Notes: a model not told the origin generated them from the letters alone. Numbered from the stretch's first letter, positions 7,657-15,529 are shown. The stretch: 64,000 nt of DNA from CAWJNF01 sp963844235 (GCA_963844235.1 CAWJNF010000004.1:496001-560000); one strand, 5' to 3'. Numbers and translations are program-made.

Positions 7657-8964
7657 TCAAGCCGCGCCCGCCTTGATCTCCTGCCAGCGCTCCTGCCACT
7701 GGCCGATCGTGACGTACTCGTCCGACTCGAGCGGCGGGTTGTTGTAGAGCGGCGACGAGGCGAAGAACGACTCGACGTCCGAGTAGTCGTAGAGCGATGC
7801 CGTCGCCTCGTCGAGCAACGGCTGCGCGGCCTCGACGGTAACGCCGGCGACGAGGTAGATGGCAGCCTCGGCGTTCGCCTGCGGATCGAGCACCTGGTTG
7901 ATCCAGGCGTGGGCGGTATCGACGTTGTCGACAGTCGTCGGAATCGCGTAGGCATCGGCGAACGTGAAGCTGCCCTCCTCGGGGACGACCGTCTTGACGG
8001 TGTCCGTGCCCGCAGCCGCCGCCACGGAGTTCATGTACGCCCAGCCCTGCCAGCATGCGACGATGTCGCCCGAGACGAGCAACGTCGTCATGTCGCCGAA
8101 TCCGGGGGAGACGCTGTTGGCCTGGGCGATGATCTGCGTGAGCAGATCCTCGATCTCGGTGAGCTGATCCGGCGTCACCGTCGACGGGTCGTAGCCGAGC
8201 ACGTGGGCGGCCAGCGTGAACGAGCCGACCGGGTCGTCGGGCAACCCGATCTTGCCCTTCAGGGACGGGTCGAGCAGGTCGTACCAGGACGTCAATCCGC
8301 CCGGCAAGGTGGCGTCGTCCCAGGTGAGGCCGATCGCCCCGAACGTCCACGGGACGCCGGTGCGGGTGCCGTCGGGGTCGACGAAGAACTGCTTGTCCCC
8401 CGATGTCGGAGAGCCAGAACGGGTACAGGCCCGGCGAGGTTCGGCATCTTCGACTCGTCGATCGGGACTGAGAATGCCGAGCTCACGGTAGAGCGGCTTG
8501 TAGCCCTGGTAGTACGTGATCAGGTCGGCGCCTTCCGCGCCACCCGAGGCGATCTTGCCCTGGATGTCGTCGTGGTTGCCGATGTAGCTCGCCCGGATCT
8601 CGACCCCGTTCTCGGCCTTCCAGGCCTCCATCGCCTCGACCGGGACGTCGTACCCCTCCCAGGAGAGGTAGTCGAGCGGGCCGCTCGCGGGCGGCGCCTC
8701 GGCGGGCGTCGCGGGCTCCGCCGTCGCGCCGGTCTCGGCCGGTGGCTCGGCCGGCGGGGCGGGCTCGGCAGGCGGTGGGGCCGCCGGCTCGGCGGGGGGT
8801 GGCGCGGCGGCCTCTTCCCCGCCGCCGCAGGCGGCGAGGATTGCGGGCGCGGCACCGATGGTCACGACGCCGAGTCCCATCCGTCGCAGCATCTCTCGCC
8901 GCGAGAGGAGGGCGCGGTCGATGCGAGCCGCCGCCTCCCGCCGCTTGCGTTCCTCTGGGGTCAT
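7657..8964 (-). CDS. potD: ABC transporter substrate-binding lipoprotein, PotD type, with locally shifted frame
   Basis: The 435-aa product begins with a twin-arginine lipoprotein signal (SRREML at 21-26, lipobox LAAC with Cys46), then a Pro/Ala/Glu-rich linker of about 50 residues, then a periplasmic-binding fold (DYLSWEGYD, LITYYQGYKPLY, WDDATLPGGLTSWYDLLDP) of the spermidine/putrescine class. ATG 8964 follows GGAGGAGG. Between about 8395 and 8470 the reading frame makes three +1 excursions at CCC (8464-8466 on the plus strand as GGG), at 8429-8431 and in a run of five C at 8397-8401. Together they restore the frame but replace about 20 residues with an arginine-rich stretch. The expected residues PIDESKMPNLAG and LYPFWLSDIG are visible in the other two frames. 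Confidence 0.85.
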   Translation of the reverse strand: MTPEERKRREAAARIDRALLSRREMLRRMGLGVVTIGAAPAILAACGGGEEAAAPPPAEPAAPPPAEPAPPAEPPAETGATAEPATPAEAPPASGPLDYLSWEGYDVPVEAMEAWKAENGVEIRASYIGNHDDIQGKIASGGAEGADLITYYQGYKPLYRELGILSPDRRVEDAEPRRACTRSGSPTSGDKQFFVDPDGTRTGVPWTFGAIGLTWDDATLPGGLTSWYDLLDPSLKGKIGLPDDPVGSFTLAAHVLGYDPSTVTPDQLTEIEDLLTQIIAQANSVSPGFGDMTTLLVSGDIVACWQGWAYMNSVAAAAGTDTVKTVVPEEGSFTFADAYAIPTTVDNVDTAHAWINQVLDPQANAEAAIYLVAGVTVEAAQPLLDEATASLYDYSDVESFFASSPLYNNPPLESDEYVTIGQWQERWQEIKAGAA

Positions 8965-9193
8965 CTCCTCCTCCTCTCGGGCCGCCCTGGCTCAGGGCTC
9001 GTGTTTCTCGCACCTGCTATGACGAGAAGCGGGCGTCCCAGTCAGCAACACACCACGTGGGCGCGACCGTACCACGCACGCGCGCCGCAGTCCACACGCC
9101 GCCCGACCCGTTGCTCGGAGCGCCCTGAATGGTCGCGAACGGAAATACGATCCGCCCGGGCCGGCTGCAAACCGTACCTCCGTTCACGACCAC

Positions 9194-9199
9194 TAGAGT
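9194..9199 (+). promoter_or_regulatory. Putative -10 box TAGAGT
   Basis: TAGAGT ends 8 nt before the ATG at 9208 in the divergent gap between the binding-protein operon (8964) and the isomerase gene. It fits the TANNNT spacing seen at many genes in this window. No good -35 is visible. Confidence 0.4.
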
Positions 9200-9207
9200 G
9201 GCCGCCG

Positions 9208-10068
9208 ATGGCGATTCAGCTCGGCGTGGACACACTCTGCTGGCACCTCCGGCTCGAGCACGGTGAGCTGTCGCTCGAGGACGTGATCGACGAGGCGGCC
9301 GAACTGGGTGCCGAGTGCGTGCAGGTCAACCTTCACCACGCACGCGCGCGTTCCGCCGGCGAGCTCGCGGGCCTGGCCGAGCGAGCTGCCGAGCATGGCG
9401 TGCAGCTCCTCGCCTCGGGCGACTTCCTCGGGCAGGCGCGAAACGGTGACCAGCCGGCAGTCGGCGTCGGGAGGGTGGCAACCTGGCTCGAAGGCGCCGT
9501 GGCGATCGAAAGCCCGATCCTGCGCGTCGTCTCGGGCTTCTACCGAGCCGAGCTCGCGGGTCGGCCCGACCTCGTCGAGGCGGAGCGGCGCTACGTCGTC
9601 GAGGTGTTGGCGCGCGCCGCGCCGGAGGCCGAGACCGCCGGCGTGACGCTGCTGCTCGAGAATCACTCCGACTTCACCGCAACGGAGTACCGGTCGATCG
9701 TGGACGAGGTGGGCGCGGGACGGATCGGGGTCTTCCTCGACCTGATCAACCCCGTTGCGGCCCTCGACGATCCCGTGCCTGTCGTCGAGGCGCTCGCGCC
9801 GCTCGCACGGGCCGGCCATGTCAAGGACTACGTCTTCGAGTCGATTCCCACCGACGACGGCTATCACCGGCGTGGGTTCGGCGTCATGTACCGCTACCCG
9901 GGCGAGGGAGTGGCCGACCTGCCCACGCTCATGTCCACGCTTCGGAACGGCCTCGAGGGCCGCGACTTCTACCTGACCGTGGAGGGGCTCGACAACCGGA
10001 TCGGCGTCCCGGACCAGCTCGCTCGGCTTGCCCCCAGCCTGGCGCTGCTTCGGAGCCTCGCGGCATGA
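9208..10068 (+). CDS. Sugar phosphate isomerase/epimerase-like TIM-barrel protein (AP endonuclease family 2)
   Basis: The 286-aa protein begins MAIQLGVDTLCWH, a strand typical of xylose-isomerase-like TIM barrels. Barrel metal-site candidates are Glu in LLLENHSDF, Asp in VFLDLINP, His in AGHVKDYVF and Glu in LTVEGLDN. These enzymes isomerise or epimerise sugars, inosose or hydroxypyruvate-type compounds with Mn/Co. The ATG at 9208 probably produces a leaderless or near-leaderless mRNA. It is coupled to the following VOC gene by an ATGA overlap and faces the transporter operon, so it may act on the same imported solute. Confidence 0.85.
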   Translation: MAIQLGVDTLCWHLRLEHGELSLEDVIDEAAELGAECVQVNLHHARARSAGELAGLAERAAEHGVQLLASGDFLGQARNGDQPAVGVGRVATWLEGAVAIESPILRVVSGFYRAELAGRPDLVEAERRYVVEVLARAAPEAETAGVTLLLENHSDFTATEYRSIVDEVGAGRIGVFLDLINPVAALDDPVPVVEALAPLARAGHVKDYVFESIPTDDGYHRRGFGVMYRYPGEGVADLPTLMSTLRNGLEGRDFYLTVEGLDNRIGVPDQLARLAPSLALLRSLAA

Positions 10069-10568
10069 CCCTACCGATCCCCCCGATCGCGGGCAGACCG
10101 CCGGACCAGGTCGGGATCCTCGTCGGCGACATGGACGAAGCCATGCGGCGCTACGAGCAGGCGTGGGCCATGGGCGGCTGGCGCGGCTTCCACTACGGCC
10201 CCGAGACGGTCCCGGCGCTGACGTACCGCGGTCAGCCGGGCAGCTACCGCGTGACGATCGCGATCAGCCCGACGACGCCGCAGATCGAGCTCGTCCAGCC
10301 GCGGGAAGGGCCGTCGATCTACGAGGAGTGGCTGGCCCAGCGGGGCGAGGGCCTCCATCACCTCGGCTTCTGGGTCGACTCGCTCACGAACGCGGCCGCC
10401 GAGTTCACCGCCTCCGGGTACGAGGCGATCCAGACCGGCGCCGGCTACGGGCTCGACGGCGACGGCGGCTACGCGTACTTCGACACGTCCGCCGAGCTCG
10501 GCGTCATCCTCGAGCTCATCGAGGTACCGAAGCGCCGCCGTGAGCCGGACTTCGTCTACCCGGCCTGA
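10065..10568 (+). CDS. VOC-family (glyoxalase-like) protein
   Basis: This 167-aa single-gene VOC protein resembles methylmalonyl-CoA-epimerase/glyoxalase-4 type domains: QVGILVGDMDEAMRRYEQ at the start, then IELVQP, LHHLGFWVD and VILELIE, which provide the usual metal-ligand positions. The first ligand, normally His in HVGI, is Gln here (QVGI), as in the paralogue at 14998. It overlaps the isomerase stop by 4 bp (ATGA), so the two are co-translated. An isomerase or lyase step on a small oxo-compound is plausible; the substrate is unknown. Confidence 0.82.
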   Translation: MTLPIPPIAGRPPDQVGILVGDMDEAMRRYEQAWAMGGWRGFHYGPETVPALTYRGQPGSYRVTIAISPTTPQIELVQPREGPSIYEEWLAQRGEGLHHLGFWVDSLTNAAAEFTASGYEAIQTGAGYGLDGDGGYAYFDTSAELGVILELIEVPKRRREPDFVYPA

Positions 10569-10704
10569 CGGCGCTCAGCCGGCAGCCTGCGAAAATCAAG
10601 CTCGGGAAGCCCCAGGGTCGAAAGTTGGCGCTGATTGGGGATGATCGGCGCGCGACACGGCGCTACCTTGCTCTTCTCTGCGGCCTTCGAGGAAGGGAGT
10701 CTCG

Positions 10705-11553
10705 ATGCTCGGCGCACAACCTGCGCGGGCCCTGCGCTCGGTGCGGCGGCTCGCACTTCTGCTCGGTACGGTGATCGTGCTCGCGCTGCCTGTCGATGCG
10801 GTAGCGATCGTTGGCGGAGAGCTCGACGGTGAAGGGCACCCGAGCGTGGGCCTCGTCCTCAACGTCGTGGACGTCGGCTTCTTCCAGATCTGCTCAGGGA
10901 CGCTGATCGCGCCGACGGTGGTCCTCACCGCCGCGCATTGTGCGGGTGGTGGCCCTCCCCTCGGGGAGATCCAGGTGACGTTCGACTCAACGCCCGAGTT
11001 CGATCCGGACACCGGTGAGCTTGTCAGCCCCTCGATCGGGGGAACGGCCTTCTTCGACCCGCGCTTCCTCGACCCGCCCAGACACGGCGGCGCCGCCGGG
11101 TTCTTCGACGTTTCGGCGTTCGACCTCGGCGTCATCGTGCTCGACGAGCCCGTGGTCGGCATCACCCCGTCGCCGCTTGCTCCGCTGGGATATCTCGACC
11201 CCGTTGCAAAGCAGCGACCACGAGCACTGTTCGAGCGCGTGGGCTACGGCTTCGGGCGTGAGCCCAATGGCAACCCGTTCGCACTCACAATCGACTTCAA
11301 CCGCCACGTCGCCACGACGCCCTTCAAGAAGCTCGATCCGGCAATCCTCTGGACGCACGGCAATCCGAACGACGTCCACGGCACCGGCGGAGCCTGCTTC
11401 GGCGACTCGGGCGGCCCGGCCTTCCTGAGTGGCACTGTCGTTGCCGTCCAGAGCTTCGGCGCCACCGACCACTGCGGAGTCACCGAGGGCAGCGTCCGCG
11501 TGGACACCGCGCAAGCCCGGGAGTTCCTCGGCCAGTTCCTAGCGCTCCCGTAG
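10705..11553 (+). CDS. Secreted trypsin-like serine protease (S1 family)
   Basis: This 282-aa protein starts with a signal peptide (RR near 14-15, hydrophobic 16-32, cleavage near DAVA). IVGGE (35-39) marks the mature or activation-type N-terminus. The catalytic triad is visible: TAAHC with His78, FDLGVIVL with Asp140, and GDSGGP with Ser235. Cys pairs (Cys63/Cys79 and Cys231 plus a C-terminal Cys) match chymotrypsin-fold disulphides. It should be exported and cleave extracellular proteins. It stands alone, and a hairpin at 11565-11596 separates it from the convergent gene that follows. Confidence 0.92.
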   Translation: MLGAQPARALRSVRRLALLLGTVIVLALPVDAVAIVGGELDGEGHPSVGLVLNVVDVGFFQICSGTLIAPTVVLTAAHCAGGGPPLGEIQVTFDSTPEFDPDTGELVSPSIGGTAFFDPRFLDPPRHGGAAGFFDVSAFDLGVIVLDEPVVGITPSPLAPLGYLDPVAKQRPRALFERVGYGFGREPNGNPFALTIDFNRHVATTPFKKLDPAILWTHGNPNDVHGTGGACFGDSGGPAFLSGTVVAVQSFGATDHCGVTEGSVRVDTAQAREFLGQFLALP

Positions 11554-11564
11554 CCACGAACGCG

Positions 11565-11596
11565 CAGGAGGGGCGAGCGCGGCCTTGCCCCTCCTG
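11565..11596. terminator. Bidirectional terminator-like hairpin
   Basis: A perfect 10-bp stem, CAGGAGGGGC / GCCCCTCCTG, with a 12-nt loop lies between two convergent genes (protease stop 11553, DUF4232-like stop 11615). There is no U-tract, as is common in high-GC actinobacteria. Confidence 0.6.
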
Positions 11597-11614
11597 GCGC
11601 GGAGGCCGGTGGAG

Positions 11615-12124
11615 TCACACGCCTTGCAGGCCGCGGAGGAACGGCGACTCGTTCAGCGTGCCGCGGTTGCAGGGTGCCGCGTCGAACGCGAGCGAGAAGC
11701 GTCCTCTGCCACCGCCCAGGATGATCACGAGCCGGGTCGCCTGCCGGCACTCCGTCTCGCTGCCGGTCGGCACGTTCGAGTAGGTCAGCAGGAGGCTCGC
11801 CCTCTTGCCCGGCGCCAGCCTCACCGTCGTCACCGGTCGCTCGAGCAGCGCCACACCGCCGTGCCGGACCCTCGTCGGCAACGGGCCTGCGTCGTTGCGA
11901 AGCTTGAGCCGCGGGAAGCCCCGCAGCGTGCACGAGGTCGGCGACGTGTTCCGGACGGCGATGCTGACCGCGATCGTCCCTGCCGCCCCGCTCGTCTGGC
12001 GCACACTGCCGGCGAGCTGGCCGCCGCCGCAGGGCCCCCCGGCGGGTCCGGCCGTGGCCGTGCCGGCCAGCACGAGCGCCGCGGCGACCGAGCCGAGCAG
12101 AGCAATCCGCCGTACGGGCGTCAT
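11615..12124 (-). CDS. Secreted DUF4232-like protein
   Basis: A 169-aa protein with a signal peptide (VRRIALLGSVAAALVLAGTATA) followed by one domain with the DUF4232 pattern: GGQLAGSVRQTSGAAG, then VRNTSPTSCTLRGFPRLKL, a mid-domain LAPGKRASLLLTYS and two late Cys (ETECRQA, APCNRG). DUF4232 domains are common in actinobacterial secreted or lipid-anchored proteins, and their role is unknown. There is no lipobox, so a soluble exported form is likely. The gene is isolated, between the convergent protease and a solitary 28-bp mobile-element repeat about 45 bp upstream. Confidence 0.78.
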   Translation of the reverse strand: MTPVRRIALLGSVAAALVLAGTATAGPAGGPCGGGQLAGSVRQTSGAAGTIAVSIAVRNTSPTSCTLRGFPRLKLRNDAGPLPTRVRHGGVALLERPVTTVRLAPGKRASLLLTYSNVPTGSETECRQATRLVIILGGGRGRFSLAFDAAPCNRGTLNESPFLRGLQGV

Positions 12125-12169
12125 CGTTCCTCCTGTCGCTCCGAGCGCCCGGGCTCAAGTCGCAGCCCT

Positions 12170-12197
12170 GGGGTCAAGTCTTGCATACGAACATAAG
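12170..12197 (+). repeat. Solitary copy of the 28-bp RAYT-flanking repeat
   Basis: These 28 bases are identical to the left repeat (51163-51190) that borders the RAYT transposase element, and to the reverse complement of its right repeat (52066-52093). The core reads GTCTTGCATACGAACATAAG. No transposase gene is next to it, so it is a solo end or a trans-mobilised fragment, sitting just past the SDR stop at 12215. Confidence 0.9.
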
Positions 12198-12214
12198 ACT
12201 CCCCGGACCAAGGG

Positions 12215-12991
12215 CTAGCCGACGCGGGCGATCGTGCCGCCGTCGGCGACGAGGCTCGTTCCTGTGACGAAGGAGGACTCGTCCGAGGCCAGGAAGAGGA
12301 CGCAATTGGCGATCTCGCGTGAGGTTCCCATGCGGTTCAGCGGCGCCGCAGCGGCGTAGGAGGCGCGCAGCGAAGCCGGGTCGTCGGCTGCTTCGAGGAA
12401 CTGGTCGGTGAGCGGGGTGTCGACGACGCCGGGGCAGACGCAGTTCGCACGGATGCCCCTCGCGGCCACATCGAGAGCGAGCCCGCGCGTGAACTGCATG
12501 AGGGCGCCCTTGGTGGCCGTGTAGGGCGCGTCGTTCTCCCACGCGATGAACGAGTTGATCGAGGCCATGTTCACGATCGAGCCGCCCTCGGGCATGTGCG
12601 GAATCGCCGCGCGGCAGACCTGGAAGATCCCGGTCATGTTGACGCGGAAGACGCGCTCCCACTCCTCGTCGGTCACCTCCCAGACAGGCGGCGTGTGAAC
12701 GAGCTCGATGCCGGCGTTGTTTGACACGATGTCTATGCGTCCGTGCTGCGCTGCGACCTCGGTGACGACGCCGTCGATCTCTTCCGACTTCTCCATGTCG
12801 AGCACGCGGGTGACCGGCCGGCGACCGCACGCAGCTTCGACCTCGGCCGCCGTCTGCTCGACGTGCCCGGCCGTCCGCGAGGTCACGATCACCTCGGCGC
12901 CCTCCTCGGCCAGCCGTGCGCACACGGCTCTGCCGATTCCCGTGCCGGCGCCCGTGACGAGCGCCACCTTCCCGGCTACTCGTCCGCTCAC
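12215..12991 (-). CDS. SDR-family oxidoreductase
   Basis: The 258-aa product starts at GTG 12991, which overlaps the upstream SDR stop (GTGA). Motifs are TGAGTGIG, SNNAGI, NMASINS (catalytic Ser) and YTATKG (Tyr-x-x-x-Lys), ending FVTGTSLVADGG. The SRTAG after the second strand suggests NADP(H) preference. It is the last gene of a three-gene minus-strand unit (metallo-hydrolase, SDR, SDR), which suggests two successive redox steps on related substrates. A long upstream open frame belongs to antisense of the neighbour and is not part of the protein. Confidence 0.9.
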   Translation of the reverse strand: MSGRVAGKVALVTGAGTGIGRAVCARLAEEGAEVIVTSRTAGHVEQTAAEVEAACGRRPVTRVLDMEKSEEIDGVVTEVAAQHGRIDIVSNNAGIELVHTPPVWEVTDEEWERVFRVNMTGIFQVCRAAIPHMPEGGSIVNMASINSFIAWENDAPYTATKGALMQFTRGLALDVAARGIRANCVCPGVVDTPLTDQFLEAADDPASLRASYAAAAPLNRMGTSREIANCVLFLASDESSFVTGTSLVADGGTIARVG

Positions 12992-13779
12992 GCCCTGGGC
13001 TCCACGGCTCTCGGCACGGCGTCCCAGTCCGACGCCCGGTAGCCGGCGGTGAGACCGCCGTCGGCGAGCACGACCGAGCCGGTCACGTACGAGGCGTCGT
13101 CCGAGAGCAGGAACGCGGCGACGGCGGCGATCTCGTTCGGTTCGGCCGGTCGGTCGAGGGGGATCCGGGAGCGATGCTTCGCCCATTCGGCCTCGTCGGT
13201 GACGATCTCGTCGGTCGCACGCGTGTGCACCCAGCCCGGCGCGACGGCGTTGACGCGGATCCTTCGCGAGGCGAGGTCGACGGCGAGCGAGCGAGCGAGC
13301 TGGGCGACGGCGCCCTTGGACGCGTTGTAGGTGACCTGGTACTCCTCGCCGATGTACGAAGCGGTCGACGCGGTGCAGACGATGGCGCCGCCACCCCGTT
13401 CGGCCATCGCGCGTGCCGCGGCGGTGGCCATCAGGTACATGCCGCGCACGTTCACGTGCCACGTGCGGTCGAGGTGCTCGAGGGGCGATTCGAGCACGTC
13501 CTCGAAGTACGCCATGCCGGCGTTCGAGGCGAGCAGGTCGAGGCGGCCGTGGCGCTCCAGGCACGCGGCGACCGCGAGGTCTGCGGTCTCCGGCTCGCCG
13601 ATGTCTGCGGCGATCCCGTGCGCCCCGAGCTCACGCGCAGCCGCGTCGAGATCGGCGGCGTCGTCGGGCGCGGCGACGAGCACGAGCGCCGCGCCCTCCT
13701 CCGTGAGCCGCCGAGCGATCGCGAGCCCGATGCCGCTCGAGCCGCCGGTCACGATCCCCGCCCTCCCCTGGAACCTCAC
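12988..13779 (-). CDS. SDR-family oxidoreductase
   Basis: A 263-aa short-chain dehydrogenase with TGGSSGIG at 11-18, SNAG, a Ser in CTASTASYIG and YNASKG as the active-site Tyr/Lys. The C-terminus is ADGGLTAGYRASDW. It overlaps both neighbours by 4 bp (13776-13779 with the metallo-hydrolase, 12988-12991 with the second SDR). It shares family but not close sequence with the SDR downstream, so the pair is more likely two enzymes than a recent duplication. The substrate is unknown. Confidence 0.9.
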   Translation of the reverse strand: MRFQGRAGIVTGGSSGIGLAIARRLTEEGAALVLVAAPDDAADLDAAARELGAHGIAADIGEPETADLAVAACLERHGRLDLLASNAGMAYFEDVLESPLEHLDRTWHVNVRGMYLMATAAARAMAERGGGAIVCTASTASYIGEEYQVTYNASKGAVAQLARSLAVDLASRRIRVNAVAPGWVHTRATDEIVTDEAEWAKHRSRIPLDRPAEPNEIAAVAAFLLSDDASYVTGSVVLADGGLTAGYRASDWDAVPRAVEPRA

Positions 13780-14615
13780 CGGCCAGCCTCCTCGAGCGCC
13801 AGCCGCGCGTTGCCCGCTCTGATGCCGTAGACGGCGAAGTCATCCGTGTCCGGTCGGGGCGGCTCGACCGCGTAGACATGGAGGAGGGCGTCGCCGGGCG
13901 CCAGCCTCCGCTCGACAGCCTCCCGCGCCGAGCGCTGGAGACTCTGCAGGTACGCGAGGTCGGCCTGACCGATCTCGCGCGCCTCGGCCGGCGACAGCAC
14001 GCGCCCGTGGCCGGGCACGATCCAGCGCAGCTCGTGCCGATCGAGCGCATCGAGCAGCGCCTCGTTCGCGGCGACGGCGGCCTGGAGGGAGCCTGCCAGG
14101 AGCGGGATCGTGATCGGCGAGAGGTGATCGCCTGCGAAGAGGATGCCTTGATCGGGAAGGACGAAAGCGGCTCCCTCGCGCCCGTGGCTCGGGGCGTCGA
14201 CGACGTCGACGGGGAAGGCGCCGAGCTGGACCTCGCCGACGTCCACGGTGCGGTCGATTCGCACGCCTTCGAGCCGCCAGGCGATCCCCCACTCCTTGCC
14301 CGCCGCCGCGAGTGCCTCGCCGGCGCTGCCGTCCTCGACACGCGACGCGGTACCCTCGACCGCGACGGCGGTTGCGCCGGGAAACGAGCCTAGGCCGCAG
14401 ACGTGGTCGTAGTCGGCGTGCGTCACGAGGACATGGACGGCCGAGACGCCCTGCTGCTCCACCTCGTCCCGAAGGCTCTCGAGCTCATCCCGCGTGTACG
14501 ACGGGTCGCAGAGAACGGCCTCGCCGCCGACCAGCGCGAGCAGGCAGTTCGTCTGCCAGAGCGGCGTCTGGTACTGCCATACGCCCACGCCGAGCTCGAC
14601 GGGCACGCGCCCCAT
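13776..14615 (-). CDS. MBL-fold metallo-hydrolase
   Basis: The 279-aa protein has the metallo-beta-lactamase layout: an NCLLALVGGEAVLCDPS start, metal motif VTHADYDHVCGLG near residues 64-76, later His in DAPSHGREG, the GDHLSP Asp, and His in VPGHGRVLSP. The second ligand of HxHxDH is Asp instead of His (HADYDH), a known type of variation in the superfamily. Downstream helices (residues 190-245) resemble glyoxalase-II-like hydrolases. It heads the operon with two SDRs. A TAGCGT box lies 9 nt before the ATG. The substrate is likely a thioester or lactone, by family only. Confidence 0.85.
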   Translation of the reverse strand: MGRVPVELGVGVWQYQTPLWQTNCLLALVGGEAVLCDPSYTRDELESLRDEVEQQGVSAVHVLVTHADYDHVCGLGSFPGATAVAVEGTASRVEDGSAGEALAAAGKEWGIAWRLEGVRIDRTVDVGEVQLGAFPVDVVDAPSHGREGAAFVLPDQGILFAGDHLSPITIPLLAGSLQAAVAANEALLDALDRHELRWIVPGHGRVLSPAEAREIGQADLAYLQSLQRSAREAVERRLAPGDALLHVYAVEPPRPDTDDFAVYGIRAGNARLALEEAGR

Positions 14616-14677
14616 GGGCCGGGGACGCTACCAGGGCGAGTTCGTGCACGGCCCCGGGCCGGACGGGATCCCGCCCC

Positions 14678-14683
14678 TAGAAT
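14678..14683 (+). promoter_or_regulatory. Leaderless -10 box TAGAAT
   Basis: TAGAAT ends 6 nt before the GTG at 14690, so transcription should begin at or near the start codon of the deacetylase fragment. Confidence 0.55.
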
Positions 14684-14689
14684 CTGGGC

Positions 14690-15001
14690 GTGCCGCGCTG
14701 GGAGCTCCCATTTGCTTTCGAGCTCGACGACTGGCCGTACTTCCAGTTCAACTTCGAGCCCTACCGGCACGGCGGCGCTCCGCCGAGCGCAGTGCTCGAG
14801 AACTGGCAAGGCGAGTTCGACTGGATGCACGAGCACGAGGACGGCGGGCTTCTGACGGTTTGCATGCATCCACAGGTGATCGGGCGCGGGCACCGCATGG
14901 CGATGCTCGGACGCTTCGTCGACCACTGCCGGGACGCGGGCGCCACATTCGCTCGCATGGGAGACGTCGCTCGCGCCCTCGATGGAAGGAGCGAGACGTG
15001 A
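14690..15001 (+). CDS. C-terminal fragment of a PuuE-like polysaccharide deacetylase
   Basis: The 103-aa product (GTG start) matches the C-terminal third of PuuE/allantoinase-like polysaccharide deacetylases: LPFAFELDDWPYF, a linker, then FDWMHEHEDGGLLTVCMHPQVIGRGHRMAMLGRFV-type sequence ending GATFARMGDVARAL. Full-length members have about 290-300 aa and carry the catalytic Asp/His in the missing N-terminal part. An in-frame TAG four codons upstream rules out a longer product. A clean -10 box and coupling to the next gene (GTGA) suggest it is still expressed. It is either a degraded gene or a retained stand-alone domain. Confidence 0.7.
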   Translation: MPRWELPFAFELDDWPYFQFNFEPYRHGGAPPSAVLENWQGEFDWMHEHEDGGLLTVCMHPQVIGRGHRMAMLGRFVDHCRDAGATFARMGDVARALDGRSET

Positions 15002-15513
15002 CCGAGACTGCGAGCTTCAGTCGGATCGAGGCGCTGAGCGCCCGGCCCGTCGTCCAGGTCGGGCTCATCGTTCGCGACCTCGACCGCGGCATGGCCGCCT
15101 ACAGCGCCGTCTGGGGCGTCGCTCCCTGGCGCGTGTACACGTACGGGCCTGAGCTGCTCACGAGCCAGACGTTTCGCGGGCAGCCGGCCGAGTTCTCGAT
15201 GGCGATCGGGCTCGCCGGCAGTGGGCCGCAGCTCGAGCTGATCCAGCCCCTCGACGGAGAGAGCGTCTACACCGAGTGGCTCGAGCTCCACGGGGAGGGT
15301 CTGCACCACGTCGCCGTGGAGGTCGACTCCCTCGAGGAGCTGACCCGCGAGATGGAGGCCGCCGGCTACCCGATGATCCAGAGCGGGCTCGGCTTCGGCC
15401 CCGACGGCGACGGCGGCTTCGCCTACTACGACACCGCGCGCGATCTCGGGCTCGTCGTCGAGGCCATCGAGGAGGCGGCGCGGATCCGCGACCCAGAGCG
15501 CGTGTTCCCGTGA
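14998..15513 (+). CDS. VOC-family (glyoxalase-like) protein, paralogue of the one at 10065
   Basis: A 171-aa protein starting at GTG 14998 (GTGA overlap, AAGGAG 9 nt upstream). It shares a block-by-block layout with the VOC protein at 10065: VVQVGLIVRDLDRGMAAY, TFRGQPAEF, QLELIQPLDG, EGLHHVAVEVDSL, GFGPDGDGGFAYYDT. The first metal position is again Gln (QVGL). The shared YGPE...FRGQP and DGDGGYAYFDT/FAYYDT motifs define a subfamily. It lies downstream of the deacetylase fragment. An isomerase or dioxygenase-like role is possible. Confidence 0.82.
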   Translation: MTETASFSRIEALSARPVVQVGLIVRDLDRGMAAYSAVWGVAPWRVYTYGPELLTSQTFRGQPAEFSMAIGLAGSGPQLELIQPLDGESVYTEWLELHGEGLHHVAVEVDSLEELTREMEAAGYPMIQSGLGFGPDGDGGFAYYDTARDLGLVVEAIEEAARIRDPERVFP

Positions 15514-15529
15514 GCCGCCGGTTGCCCGT

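Noticed and set aside
7603..10068. An 821-residue plus-strand frame ending in the isomerase
   Set aside because: The first 535 residues are the antisense of the PotD-type lipoprotein and permease genes and have no domain-like sequence. The isomerase begins at ATG 9208.
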